A model generated the notes under the pieces. It was not told the DNA's origin. It saw only the letters and a program-made list of their open reading frames with translations, and made no database searches. DNA of 64,000 nt from Chloroflexota bacterium (GTDB taxonomy: Bacteria > Chloroflexota > Anaerolineae > Anaerolineales > Villigracilaceae). A program made the translations under genes and the position numbers. The stretch spans positions 3,036,836 through 3,100,835 of the forward strand of contig JABFGC010000002.1 in assembly GCA_013112685.1 (NCBI GenBank), written 5' to 3'. Below, in pieces: positions 27,476 through 36,287 of this stretch. The first letter of the stretch is position 1. Each line of letters opens with the position of its first letter.

Positions 27476-27976
27476 ACTCAACATGTTGGATTTGTTTGGA
27501 GGTTATTTTTCACAAGCATCATTCAGATAGACATACTTTGCGAGTTGTTAGAAAGATACGAATGGAAAATATATGTCATAACTACTAAATCCCTGTTGAA
27601 ACCATTGGTTCAGCGTCATGCGGTGAGTGTCATCGTAACCGATGATCCCTTCAGCCACCGGGTGGCGGTCGACACACTTCAATTGGGACACCAGATTTAC
27701 CATTCAAATATTTTAGACGTCATTTGATTTTTCAGCCTTTTCAAAATCGATCGATATACATGTTTATTGAAGCACAGTCGCACAACATTTATTTTGCGAC
27801 ATAATTTCCAGAGGGAAGTCGTTGGTCACTTTCAATAACTCCTCCCCACCAGGCTAACTTAACCGAGCGAGCGTCCCATAATGCTTGCAAGACTGCTCAA
27901 ATTTTTGGGCTTGTAAAAACTTGAGAATTATTGGCTTTTGCTCCAAAATGGATAGGTAGCAATCAACTGACTACCT
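27476..27976. other. Intergenic, one unassigned short frame
   Basis: A 60-codon frame at 27545-27727 (RHAVSVIVTDDPFSHRVAVD) looks protein-like but has no ribosome-binding site or start context and ends without a partner. It may be a gene fragment. Nothing else is seen. The AT-rich operon region ends here and the element backbone begins. Confidence 0.3.
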
Positions 27977-28492
27977 ATGGTATCCACAGATAAAGAACAA
28001 TACAACTTCGATTTAGACACCATCGTTGACGATGCCAAGGAAAAGGTAATACAAGAGGGGACATATCCACCTACAGCCTTCATCGAAGGCAGGAAGGGAT
28101 CAATAAAGACTGAACTTCCCAAAGTGCCAGAAGCCCACGAAGACAAACTTGAGTACATGGCTGCTCTTGGGCAATTAATGGCGGAGAGTGGTCGTATTGG
28201 AGAGTTACTCCAAATATTTGTTGTTTCAAGCGGATCACTTTGGGAAACTGAGAATGCTATTCACCTGGAGCTTGGAGAGACCGCCCCAACCGATGCAAAG
28301 CCGGTTTTGATCGTAAGCGGAGCCCAACTTGAACAACGAAGGAAAAATCTTATTATTTTTGAGATTTTGCGTGGGCACGAGAATCAGGTTGTCGATTTTA
28401 TTGATCTGTTGATAGAGACGGATATGGGTATTCCACTCGAAACACCCTTGGAGGATGCTTTTATTGCCAGTTTTCATGAGGCTAAGACGTAG
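27977..28492 (+). CDS. Hypothetical soluble protein, 171 aa
   Basis: An acidic, mostly helical protein with no signal peptide or recognised domain. Segments include EYMAALGQLMAESGRIGELLQIFVV and IIFEILRGHENQVVDFIDLLIETD. The start at 27977 is not backed by a strong ribosome-binding site. Its end overlaps the end of a convergent small membrane-protein gene by 11 bp. It is likely cargo of the integrative element. Confidence 0.55.
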   Translation: MVSTDKEQYNFDLDTIVDDAKEKVIQEGTYPPTAFIEGRKGSIKTELPKVPEAHEDKLEYMAALGQLMAESGRIGELLQIFVVSSGSLWETENAIHLELGETAPTDAKPVLIVSGAQLEQRRKNLIIFEILRGHENQVVDFIDLLIETDMGIPLETPLEDAFIASFHEAKT

Positions 28493-28598
28493 AGCTTTTC
28501 TTACCTTGACGCTTGACGAAGTAACTCAATCCTACCAAGAATGCCAAAGCCGCCAGTACGGACAAGCTGATTGAGATTAACCTTTCATCTGCTATCAT
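28482..28598 (-). CDS. 38-residue membrane protein
   Basis: The start ATG overlaps the stop of the upstream minus-strand gene by ATGA. The product begins MIADERLISISLSVLAALAF with one transmembrane helix and a positive tail (FVKRQGKK). It is translationally coupled to the 69-aa membrane protein, and the two may form a small complex. It overlaps the 3' end of the plus-strand gene by 11 bp. Confidence 0.5.
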   Translation of the reverse strand: MIADERLISISLSVLAALAFLVGLSYFVKRQGKKSSTS

Positions 28599-28804
28599 AC
28601 TTTCACCGTCCCCTTCATAAGTTGATATGCTACAACATATGCTCCAGCAAAGCAACTAACACCTAGCAGGAACATCCCCCACCGTATCGGAGCCGTTCCG
28701 GGCACGATCTGCCCGATCACAAAGCCAACGAATACCAGATTGCCCCAATCCATGATCTTATCTGCCAACAACTCCGCCCGCTTGGTATGAATAACTCTTG
28801 CCAT
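28595..28804 (-). CDS. 69-residue two-helix membrane protein
   Basis: Starts MARVIHTKRAELLADKIMDW, followed by two hydrophobic helices (LVFVGFVIGQIV and WGMFLLGVSCFAGAYVVAY). It is first of a two-gene minus-strand unit with the 38-residue protein. Such small paired membrane proteins are common cargo of conjugative elements. No family recognised. Confidence 0.55.
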   Translation of the reverse strand: MARVIHTKRAELLADKIMDWGNLVFVGFVIGQIVPGTAPIRWGMFLLGVSCFAGAYVVAYQLMKGTVKV

Positions 28805-28988
28805 AATCCGTATGATAGCATTCGGGAATCACAAAGGCAATTTTCGGCTGTTTTAAGGATAAAATCTGATCGGCAACATCAGGGCGCCCCCCTCACCCAA
28901 GCGTTGCCATTTTTTTGTAGTTCGCTTGTATAATTCCCCTTTGAGATCATGCACCTAAACAACCAAATTATTCCCAAACTCTGACCCT

Positions 28989-29234
28989 ATGTCTGGCAGC
29001 AAGCGCGGGATCGATCACCAGCCGCGTCTGGATGAGTTGATCTCCCTCAGTAAAGCTGCCGAAATTAGCGGGCTGTCCCCAGACCATTTGAGACGGATTG
29101 TAAGGGAGGGGGAGATGTGGGGATTACGTATTGGCCGAAATTGGGTCACTACAGTCGAGGCAGTCAGAGAATATTTAGCCCGCGACCGGAAACCAGGGCC
29201 GAAACCCAAGAAGGCTCCAGGCAAAAAAAGTTGA
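28989..29234 (+). CDS. Excisionase-like MerR/HTH_17 DNA-binding protein
   Basis: An 81-aa protein. The winged helix ISLSKAAEISGLSPDHLRRI, then VREGEMWGLRIGRNWVTT and VEAVREYLA, is the excisionase-family fold, and the C-terminus is Lys/Pro-rich (RKPGPKPKKAPGKK). A TATAAT lies about 55 bp upstream. Xis proteins bend DNA and set recombinase direction. A related 72-aa protein lies at 47935-48153 near the recombinase. This one may instead regulate the gene downstream. Confidence 0.75.
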   Translation: MSGSKRGIDHQPRLDELISLSKAAEISGLSPDHLRRIVREGEMWGLRIGRNWVTTVEAVREYLARDRKPGPKPKKAPGKKS

Positions 29235-29516
29235 ACCCTAATTATGCCCGTTATCGGGTATAATTCAAGTGCTTTAGACCACCCGTCACGCATTCCTTTC
29301 TCCTTGCCCCCGAATTTATTCCCAGCGGCCGCACATCATCAACTGCGAAAGGAGAATATGCCATGGGCGGCGGATCTGGTTAAGCGACGAAGCGACGGGT
29401 CTCGCGAGCCTGTCGCTTTAGGTTTTAAGGTAAAATCAGGCATGAATTTTGGGGGTGATTCCCCGAAACTCCCAAATATCAATCGTTCCAACCAAATTCA
29501 TTCACAGGAGGTAAAA
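29235..29516 (+). other. Long leader region
   Basis: 282 bp between the Xis-like gene and the next start. It has a TATAAT at about 29259-29264 after CGTTATCGGG, then a GC-rich stretch and an internal AAAGGAGAATATG (29349-29361) that could start a short peptide. It resembles the layout downstream of the second Xis-like gene at 48154-48345. No defined riboswitch is recognised. Confidence 0.3.
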
Positions 29517-30167
29517 ATGATTTCAGGTGTCCAGGTAGATGCTTGGAGTGCGTTTGTTGCAGAGCGCGGGGATTTAATCGAACCATTGCGCCAAGGAGTA
29601 ATCCAAGAAGTAACCGATCGAAAATTGCAGGGACTGTCTATTACACAAGGCGGGCTTTCCATGTCTGGAAAAACTGTTTCAATGTTTGGTGAAGGCAGGG
29701 AATATCTCTTCTTCAAACAAAACCTCGAAAACTCATCGGCGAATGCCGTTGTCGCGCTGAGAATGGCGCTTCGAGGGGCAAGTGACCTGGAAATATCCTG
29801 GCGCTTGATCGAGAGTAATCCTGCAAAAACTGTTGTCATGGGAATGTCTCAAGGGGCTGCCGTGCTTCTCGGTATTTGGATTGCGCTTTGTATCGGATTA
29901 CCATTGATTCCTATTGGAGTCGGAGTATTTATCATCGGATTTGGTGTTTGGCTTATGGGTATAGGCTTAGGTTGGTGGAAATATTCTCAAAATAAAAGCA
30001 GGCTAACAACAGAGCAAATGTTGGATTCGCGTGTCTTGGCTCAGACCGTCGATTATTGTCTGATGAAGCAACTTGAAAAATTAGGAGTTGCCGCCAACGA
30101 ATTGCGTATCCTCCAGGCCGCCCAAATGGAGGGTATTGGTACGATTGCCCAAACCAAAATCCTCTAG
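29517..30167 (+). CDS. Hypothetical protein with central transmembrane hairpin
   Basis: A 216-aa protein from ATG 29517 with a strong AGGAGG 5 bp upstream. The frame is open further 5' but lacks better signals. Residues about 105-155 form two hydrophobic segments (GAAVLLGIWIALCIGLPLIP and GVFIIGFGVWLMGIGLGWW). Both ends are soluble, and the N-terminal part is beta-rich with ITQGGLSMSGKTVSMFG. No family recognised. It is convergent with the next gene. Confidence 0.55.
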   Translation: MISGVQVDAWSAFVAERGDLIEPLRQGVIQEVTDRKLQGLSITQGGLSMSGKTVSMFGEGREYLFFKQNLENSSANAVVALRMALRGASDLEISWRLIESNPAKTVVMGMSQGAAVLLGIWIALCIGLPLIPIGVGVFIIGFGVWLMGIGLGWWKYSQNKSRLTTEQMLDSRVLAQTVDYCLMKQLEKLGVAANELRILQAAQMEGIGTIAQTKIL

Positions 30168-30812
30168 CAGTTAAGTTTCGCTACCAATCCCAACGCAAGA
30201 CGTAGTGTTCGTACAAGCGTGGTCTGTCCGTTTCCCAGGTAACTTGCCATTTACCGCTCGGTAGTTGCCTAATCGAATCCTGCCCAAAAACGGTCGTCCT
30301 TTGAATATTGGTCTCTACTAGTCGAATATTGTAGGGCGGGCGTCTTTTCGGGAAGATCAGGTTGATCTTCACCGACTTGGTTTGACTGCCAATGTCTGTT
30401 TCCCAAAACCCATCCGGCTTTAGAAAGCCGTTGTTGATTTTCCATTGGATGTGAAACTCATCAATGTCTCCCCTATTCTTCACTTCCCGTAGTGAAAGGA
30501 GGATGTAGGTTTTATACCCAATTTTGTAACGATCCACAGGAATACCGGGTCGAGCACGATAGCCTTGGAATTGTTCTCCATCTCCCCAGCCGTAATCCTG
30601 ATAAGCGATGATGTTGTTCTGCAAATAGCGGACTTTCTTTCGTTTACGAAAAATTGCCCTCTCCCCTTTTATATCTTGCAGTTCAAGCGTAGCTTCATAT
30701 TCCAGGACTTCATACATCCCCTCAGTGGTCATCCCGCGCAAAATCTTACTGGCAAATTTCCAAGTTCCCACAACAACTTCCACCCAAGGAACACCCAGTA
30801 AAACTGCAATTA

Positions 30813-31901
30813 TTGAAATTTGACAAATTAATGTTACAAAATTACTTCCAAGAAAGATCTGAACTTTTCAAGCAAGCCAAGAGCCGTTTCTTGGATGTTC
30901 TTGTTCGAGCAACTCCGGCATGGATACGAGTAGTGAGTTCCTGCATGTTATGAGGTGCAAAGCTGGCGCTGTGTTCATGAATTTGCGTCCAGACGAATTC
31001 CACGGCATTCAATTCAGGCGCACAAGTTGGAAAATGAAAGACATGAACGCGAGGATATTTTTGGAGGAACTCTGCCGTTGTCGGAGACACGTGAATTTTG
31101 TGACGATCCCAAACGAGCACAATGGTACCGGGATCAAGCGCAACAATTGTTTCCAAAAGAGAATGGTGTGTTCGGAGCGAAGGTTACATTGAAAGGAGCG
31201 TGTGCTTAATCGAATCTTTCGCAACCTTGGACTAACCAACAGAGCGCCAAACAGATTCAGATGCTGATGATGATCCAAACTGGTGCGGGCGGTCGGCGTC
31301 TGTCCACGCGGGGCCCCAAGTCCGCTTGAGTGGCGATACCAGCGTGAAACCTGCTTCATCTATTAACACCAGCGTAGCGCTCAGAGCCCGCCACTTTTTT
31401 TATCCGTGGCCAGCTATACCGTTTCCAGCTTGCAATCGCTTCATCGTTGCGTTGGATGGCTAGGCGTTGTACTTTTTGCCAACTCCAATTCATGCGATCC
31501 AGCGACCGCCAGACACCGCTGGGCGTGTAGCGGATCCCAAACAGATCCCAGATGAGATGTCCAATGCGATCCAAGTTCCAATAATCTTCGCTGTATCCAT
31601 GAGCGTAGGCGCCTTGCAAGAGTTCTTCCTTCAACTGATTGATTTGCTCGCTTGACACATACGCTGGCTTGCCGGGCGGTCGGGTGTTTTTCCGCTCTAC
31701 TCGTTTTTCTCGACGCCAACGGTAGACACTACAGCGGGTAACACCCACCTGAGCAGCCACTTGGGCAACCGACTTGCCTCGTTTCAGTAGCCTTAACGCT
31801 TTTTGACGTCGCATATCAAGTTGTTTGCTTGCGCCATATGGTCTCATGCCGAGCATTATGCCGCAAAATCATGGTTGTATCATTATTTTGTCAAAGTTCA
31901 A
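30813..31901 (-). mobile_element. IS630-family insertion sequence B (1089 bp)
   Basis: Ends TTGAAATTTGACAAA and TTGAACTTTGACAAA are inverted repeats, flanked by TA at 30811-30812 and 31902-31903. It differs in sequence from IS630 element A. It is inserted 48 bp into the gene it splits. Confidence 0.85.
30842..31856 (-). pseudogene. IS630-family transposase, frame broken
   Basis: Three frame segments: an N-terminal helix-turn-helix (VAQVAAQVGVTRCSVYRWRR) plus winged helix, a middle with TLVLIDEAGF-like and SPLKRTWGP coding, and a C-terminal part with IVLVWDRHKIHVS and APELNAVEFVW (Asp and Glu of the DDE triad). At least two indels separate them (near 31365 and 31160). It is not active as read. 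Confidence 0.7.
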
Positions 31902-31938
31902 TAGCTTGGTCAAAGCATTGATTGATTTGTCTTCTTGT

Positions 31939-32286
31939 TCATTCCCCATGTTTTCTCCACAAAACTATGTGGTCTCCGCTATTTCGAAAAATCTTCCCGT
32001 TTGGCAAAAATACTTCTCTCCCGATGGTAAATCCCAGGTCAAAAGGTGTTTCCATTTTCAACCCCTCGAATTCCATGCGTGTGAGCAAATTTGCAATCCA
32101 GAAAAAGCCCGCGGAGTCGTTCAGCGGCTCGGGGTTGAACTGGCAGATCAAGTTGACCTTCGTCTCCCCTTCCTCTGCATCGGGAATTGCCCCAATTTCC
32201 CCGATCCGCTTATCCCATTTCGCCAAGCAAGTTGCTAACCATTTGATTTTTTCCAGTTCTTCGGCGTGAATAATTTCCCCACTCAT
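31939..32286 (-). CDS. Hypothetical protein, 115 aa
   Basis: ATG 32286 is chosen. An upstream GTG (32325) abutting the previous stop is possible. The acidic N-terminus (MSGEIIHAEELEKIKWLATC) is followed by a compact alpha/beta protein with VNLICQFNPEPLNDSAGFFW. It is part of a minus-strand run 33038 to 30181. Its last codons overlap the start of the IS-split gene (ATGGGGAATGA), so the two were translationally coupled before the insertion. No domain recognised. Confidence 0.5.
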   Translation of the reverse strand: MSGEIIHAEELEKIKWLATCLAKWDKRIGEIGAIPDAEEGETKVNLICQFNPEPLNDSAGFFWIANLLTRMEFEGLKMETPFDLGFTIGREVFLPNGKIFRNSGDHIVLWRKHGE

Positions 32287-32325
32287 GCTTAAAGCATAGC
32301 ATTTGCTCCTACGGCTTGCCACCAA

Positions 32326-32682
32326 TCAATCGGAACTTGTCTCATCAGACAAAAAGGTCTCGCCCTCGTCCAGTTCGATGATTTCCTGAATCGGTATTCC
32401 CGGGTAAATATGATACTGGACGAGAATCTCTGGAGGGATGTTCGCCATCACTTTGGCGTAATCCACGCCCTTTTCCTCAAGGTTCTCTGTTTGGAGATAT
32501 GCTTTCCCATCCTCGGTTGATAACCATTCTTGCGCCGCGGCGTCGATGTGGTCATCGATCTCTTCGGCTGGGACGTCGGTCAGGATACACCACCCCAATA
32601 AAACGCCAAGATCGGTTTTATACAGCAAGAAATGCGATTCGAGGTTATTGGGGAATACATCCTCGAGAAATTCTGTAGACAT
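32326..32682 (-). CDS. Hypothetical acidic protein, 118 aa
   Basis: Starts MSTEFLEDVFPNNLESHFLL. Very acidic (EEIDDHIDAAAQEWLSTEDG) with the C-terminal motif EILVQYHIYPGIPIQEIIEL, which recurs in the remnant at 10473-10605. It lies between the DUF2958 gene (3 bp gap) and the 115-aa gene in one operon. Acidic small proteins on mobile elements are sometimes DNA mimics, but nothing more shows that here. Confidence 0.5.
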   Translation of the reverse strand: MSTEFLEDVFPNNLESHFLLYKTDLGVLLGWCILTDVPAEEIDDHIDAAAQEWLSTEDGKAYLQTENLEEKGVDYAKVMANIPPEILVQYHIYPGIPIQEIIELDEGETFLSDETSSD

Positions 32683-32684
32683 GT

Positions 32685-33038
32685 CTACCCTTCCCGCCTC
32701 TCGCGCCGGTGCATGTCAGCTAATTCTTCGAGAGTCTTCGGCTCGAAGTGTAGATCGCGCTCGACTGGTAAACCGAGCGGACCTCGTATATCATCAAGTT
32801 CGGAAAGGGCGAAATAGCCGAACTCGACTTCCAACCCTGAGACCAGCCCGAAGAAAATATCATCCCCGTCGAATTCACTGGCGTACCATGTCCAATTTGC
32901 GTCTGGCGTAAAAAATTTGACCAGGGCTAATGCCGCCAGTCCTATTTCTTCATTTGCATAAAGTTGCGGAAGACGTTCCCGCGTCGCCTGGTCTAATAAT
33001 TGATGACCTCTGAGTCTATCCCCTTCGGATAATGCCAT
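32685..33038 (-). CDS. DUF2958 domain protein
   Basis: A 117-aa protein matching DUF2958 end to end: PQLYANEEIGLAALALVKFF, TPDANWTWYASEFDGDDIFF and GLVSGLEVEFGYFALSELDD, then GPLGLPVERDLHFEP. The family is found on conjugative plasmids and integrative elements and has no known biochemical role. It is first of a tightly spaced minus-strand operon and a good marker of the mobile-element backbone. Confidence 0.85.
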   Translation of the reverse strand: MALSEGDRLRGHQLLDQATRERLPQLYANEEIGLAALALVKFFTPDANWTWYASEFDGDDIFFGLVSGLEVEFGYFALSELDDIRGPLGLPVERDLHFEPKTLEELADMHRRERREG

Positions 33039-33127
33039 ACCACTATCATAGCAAATTGAGCGAGATTATCCAGAGCCAGCCACAACTGGACGGAAGCAGA
33101 CCCTCCCCGCTACCGAACCAGCCGCCT

Positions 33128-33412
33128 TTAGCGGGACAGGTCGCTAAAGGCAACACTTTCCCCATGCCAGCAGGATCGCACCTGACTGACCCTGGATGCG
33201 TTTGCCTCAGATTGCATATAATCCGAGGCACGTATTACAGTATACAGAAGTTTGGATCGTTCCCTCCAAATGGTGTAGGCAATCAGCCCGGTGATGTCAT
33301 CCCCTGCAAGGCAACTAAAGATATGGCGATAGGAATTGCGGATATCTAGCTTGCGAGCCTGTTCCAGACATTGATCGATATTGTTGACGATCTTTCTACT
33401 CTGTCTTTGCAT
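33128..33412 (-). CDS. Hypothetical protein downstream of ParA pair
   Basis: A 94-aa product from an internal ATG (33412) whose start overlaps the end of the upstream ParB-position gene. It reads MQRQSRKIVNNIDQCLEQAR, then FSCLAGDDITGLIAYTIWRE, and ends VAFSDLSR. No domain recognised. As the third gene after parA, it may be a further partition or regulatory protein. Confidence 0.45.
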   Translation of the reverse strand: MQRQSRKIVNNIDQCLEQARKLDIRNSYRHIFSCLAGDDITGLIAYTIWRERSKLLYTVIRASDYMQSEANASRVSQVRSCWHGESVAFSDLSR

Positions 33413-33692
33413 CCTGTTCCTTTTTCCCCTTTCCATATTGTTCCAAGGCTGCGCTGACGATCTTCCAAGCCGGGAGAGATTTACCCGTCTGTAGACGGTG
33501 TTGGTCTCGCAAATCTTGAATTACTTCCATTGCCGCTTTACTCAAATCTGTGGTGATCCTGATGCGTGGAGTGTATTCCCCTCCCCTCTTGGGATTTTCT
33601 GCTTGAGTGGCTTTCTTCGCGGGCGGCTGAAAGAGACTTTTCTTCCCGATCACCTCCGGCTCACCCAACCCAGTTGCTTTGGTTGCGTTCAT
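33396..33692 (-). CDS. Small DNA-binding partner of ParA (ParB position)
   Basis: A 98-aa basic protein. The disordered Lys/Pro-rich N-terminus (GKKSLFQPPAKKATQAENPK) is followed by a ribbon-helix-helix-like C-terminal part (TPRIRITTDLSKAAMEVIQDL, then LPAWKIVSAALEQYGK). It overlaps the ParA stop by ATGA. Small ribbon-helix-helix centromere-binding proteins next to ParA are typical of plasmid partition loci. The RHH call is from pattern only. Confidence 0.6.
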   Translation of the reverse strand: MNATKATGLGEPEVIGKKSLFQPPAKKATQAENPKRGGEYTPRIRITTDLSKAAMEVIQDLRDQHRLQTGKSLPAWKIVSAALEQYGKGKKEQDAKTE

Positions 33693-34462
33693 AACCCCAG
33701 CTCCTCGATCAACTGACGATAGGCTTGTGCCCCTTTGCTATTTGGAGCGATCTCGAAAATACTGCGAGCGCGTCCGATGGCTTTTTGAAGGTCGTTGTTT
33801 TTGGGGATGGAGGTTTTCAACGCCAGGCCGGGATAATTACTCTTGATCCGCTCTAACGTATCTCTGGTGATCGAATATTGGTCTGCCAGAGTCAGCAGAA
33901 TCCCTTTGATGGTTGGCTCCCCTGCTTTGAGCAATACTTCGTTACGGACCAAATCCACGTTCTCTTTCATTCTGGCAATGGCGTCCAGCTCCAATTTTCC
34001 CGGAGAGACCATCACAATCACCTCCTGAGCCGCCGCCAATGCATTGACCGCCAGTGGATCTAATCCTTTGCCGGTGTCGATCAATACCACCTCAAAAGCG
34101 TTAACAGGCAACTCGTCTAGGAGGCTGCGGAGACGTGTCGGTCGCTGACCGAGCTTCAGAGCCGCATCCGCCAAATCTGCGTTCGATGGGATGATGAAAA
34201 GATTCTTGTAGCGATTGACCTCCAAACTGACCTGCTCGATCCGGTAATGACCGGTGAGCAAGGCATGAGTGGTTGGAGGGACATATCCATCCCCTGCTTC
34301 CGGGGCGCGTTCACCCAATAAGGCGTAAGTGACGTCGCCTTGGGGATCCATGTCGATGACAAGCGTCTTTCTGCCCTTCTTGGCAATGCCGACTGCTAGG
34401 TTAGCAACCGTGGTGGTCTTGCCTACCCCGCCTTTGTCGTTGGTGAAAACGATGCGTTTCAT
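33689..34462 (-). CDS. parA: ParA-type partition ATPase
   Basis: A 257-aa protein with the deviant Walker A KGGVGKTT (residues 10-17), A' motif VIDMDPQGDVTY and Walker B VVLIDTGKGLDP (the usual DTPP is altered to DTGK). No N-terminal HTH, so it is a plasmid type Ib-like ParA. With the downstream small DNA-binding protein it should segregate the element when circular or multicopy. A palindrome (34509-34536) lies 47 bp upstream as a likely operator or centromere. Confidence 0.88.
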   Translation of the reverse strand: MKRIVFTNDKGGVGKTTTVANLAVGIAKKGRKTLVIDMDPQGDVTYALLGERAPEAGDGYVPPTTHALLTGHYRIEQVSLEVNRYKNLFIIPSNADLADAALKLGQRPTRLRSLLDELPVNAFEVVLIDTGKGLDPLAVNALAAAQEVIVMVSPGKLELDAIARMKENVDLVRNEVLLKAGEPTIKGILLTLADQYSITRDTLERIKSNYPGLALKTSIPKNNDLQKAIGRARSIFEIAPNSKGAQAYRQLIEELGL

Positions 34463-34508
34463 ATTCCCCTTTGTATAAATACAGAATGACAGGATTATGG
34501 GAATTTGT

Positions 34509-34536
34509 CAAACTGCCATTACGACATGGCAGTTTG
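34509..34536. promoter_or_regulatory. Candidate partition operator/centromere palindrome
   Basis: CAAACTGCCA and TGGCAGTTTG form a perfect 10-bp inverted repeat with an 8-nt spacer just upstream of parA. Related half sites recur nearby (TGTCAAGCTGG about 34562, TGTCAAACTGTC about 34600), giving an array over about 110 bp. This layout is typical of sites bound by small partition proteins. Confidence 0.5.
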
Positions 34537-34639
34537 GCGGAAGGGCAGGAATATGTTTTTATGTCAAGCTGGGAATATGATCTTACAGAATGCTGCCTAA
34601 ATGTCAAACTGTCTTTCTGTCATTCTGCTTTGGCAGGAA

Positions 34640-35517
34640 TCAGGTATCCAGAAATACCAAGGGGACAAGTTCGGCGCGATCTACGCGCCGCCAGATAGGG
34701 GAGTGTAAGAGGCTATCTGGCGTGATTTTGTCAAAGGTAGTGAAATAGAAAAGCCCATTGACCTTGGCGTGGCGCGCCTGACTGAGCATATTCGCCAACC
34801 TGCGCTCTCCGGTGGTGACTACGAGCCAGCGACCGCTTCGATGTCCGAAACGCTTTTCGTAGGCTTCACTCTTTAGGTATGCCAAGCCTGGTAGGATTTT
34901 CTCCCGCAAGAAACGCGGGTTGTCTTCTGTACTGCGATCAATTTCCAGCAGGTAACGGATACGATGCTCGCCGGTGTTGAGCATGAAGAACCCATCCGGG
35001 CGGATATGTCTCTTGAGAGGCTTGCCTTGAAAGTTGTAGGTTACTTCGTCGGGATATGCCCAAAACTCACTTTCGGGTACCCAGGTTTCGACACGAATCG
35101 AGGCATCTGATTTGCTGGCTTGAAGCAAGTCGAGGCGGAAGTCGATTACTTTGAGGTCATGTTCGAGTTGGAACCATCGCGGTTCCTTGCGCCAATAGAA
35201 TTCGGAGAGGGGAGTCCCATTTAAGTTGGCGACGATCTCTGCACCTTTTTTATCGAGCCAGTAGATCATTTCAGACACCTGCCTGCGTTGATCTTCACTG
35301 GGGCGGGCGAGGTAGCCATTTTGATAGAGGAGCCTGAGGCGCAGTTCGGTTTGGCTCTTGCCGGTGAAGAACAGGCGTTGGAGTTGGGAAAAGCTCAAAA
35401 CCCCATATCGTAGGCGTGGAGGGCCTCTAAAATGCGCCTGTCGCGCTCTGTAAGCCGCATAGAGGGCGGATTTGGGGCTCTCCCATATCGAGGTAGCCTT
35501 TGCTTCTTTTCTGCCAT
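34640..35517 (-). pseudogene. Replication-relaxation family protein, one-base frame break
   Basis: Start ATG 35517: MAEKKQRLPRYGRAPNPPSM, then RLTERDRRILEALHAYDMG. A missing G in a G run near 35400 shifts the frame; the rest reads LSFSQLQRLFFTGKSQTELR with the winged helix, then RPDGFFML, YLLEIDRSTEDNPRF and RWLVVTTGERRLANM. The family (Replic_Relax, MobC-like) is a mobilisation or replication accessory of Gram-positive plasmids and conjugative elements, with a nuclease-like fold in the C-terminal half. The homopolymer context suggests a sequencing error, so the gene is probably intact. Confidence 0.8.
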
Positions 35518-35648
35518 AGGGACAGTATAGGGAAGCTTAGGCGAGTTGTCAGCAGGGGAGTTAGATGGGAGTTAGTAGGAAACCTCGCAATCACCTAAAA
35601 ATCTTACTATAGAAAAATTGGGATTAAAACTGCCTCGTGGAGATACTG

Positions 35649-36260
35649 TTATTTATGTTCTCTCTTGAAATAAAGTGAGCCAAACGTCCCTCTTTCGCGT
35701 CCAGTATAATAACCACCATTAAATATCTCATATGTATCAACAATTTGATACTCATGCCTTGCTGTACCTCTATGAATTTGCATGCTCGAAGTAGCCTGAG
35801 ATTTAGGTTCATTGATATATTCATAACTTATCAATGCCATATCAGGGGTTTTTGTAATAATCGATGCTGTTTCGCTTCTCGAAATTGAATTATCTGTTTC
35901 CAAAGTTATTCTTATCTCAGTCCATGTTTGTTTTATTTGAATAGTTGCGCTTATTTGTGATTTATGTTCGTCATAGGATGAGTTTATGTATCCATCCCAA
36001 TTACCTGCTATATAAGGAACTTTGATTAACCCAATTTTTTGAAAAAAAGACTTTCGCCACAAGTTTTTATCAAACCATTTCAGAAACATATAATAAAATC
36101 CTGCAAAAGACGGAACATCAAGTAACCAATGAGGGGTGAAATTAAGCGCAAGAAAAAGCGAGTGAAGTCCCCATGACGCAAGAAGGCTAACAAAAGCAAT
36201 TCCAAGGAGTACCTTTATTCTTTCATCTGAATCGGTGGCATAAGGATGCATGATTGACAA
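35649..36260 (-). CDS. cap15: Cap15-like CBASS effector (two TM helices + beta-barrel)
   Basis: A 203-aa protein. Residues about 15-65 hold two transmembrane helices (IKVLLGIAFVSLLASWGLHS and LLDVPSFAGFYYMFLKWF). The rest is a beta-rich domain with GNWDGYINSSYDEH, IQIKQTWTEIRITLETDNS and RGTFGSLYFKR, the form of Cap15. In known systems Cap15 binds a cyclic nucleotide in the barrel, oligomerises and disrupts the inner membrane, killing the infected cell. It is last in the CBASS operon, 27 bp after Cap3. The assignment rests on domain form and context. Confidence 0.8.
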   Translation of the reverse strand: MSIMHPYATDSDERIKVLLGIAFVSLLASWGLHSLFLALNFTPHWLLDVPSFAGFYYMFLKWFDKNLWRKSFFQKIGLIKVPYIAGNWDGYINSSYDEHKSQISATIQIKQTWTEIRITLETDNSISRSETASIITKTPDMALISYEYINEPKSQATSSMQIHRGTARHEYQIVDTYEIFNGGYYTGRERGTFGSLYFKREHK

Positions 36261-36287
36261 ATCCTCTCTCGCATTGGCAGTTTATTG

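Larger units (their letters stand above)
30181..31949 (-). pseudogene. Hypothetical protein gene split near its start by IS630
   Basis: The exons are 31949-31902 and 30812-30181. Deleting the IS with one TA restores a continuous frame: MGNEQEDKSINALTKLIAVL, then LGVPWVEVVVGTWKF and on to the end YEHYVLRWDW. The restored start has a GGAG site and overlaps the end of the upstream gene. The product is about 228 aa, beta-rich and without a recognised domain. From the right part alone, a GTG at 30783 could still start translation, giving 200 aa. Confidence 0.65.

Noticed and set aside
27545..27727. Possible transposase or enzyme fragment
   Set aside because: The sequence looks protein-like but no family could be named and no start signal is present; noted only within the intergenic entry.
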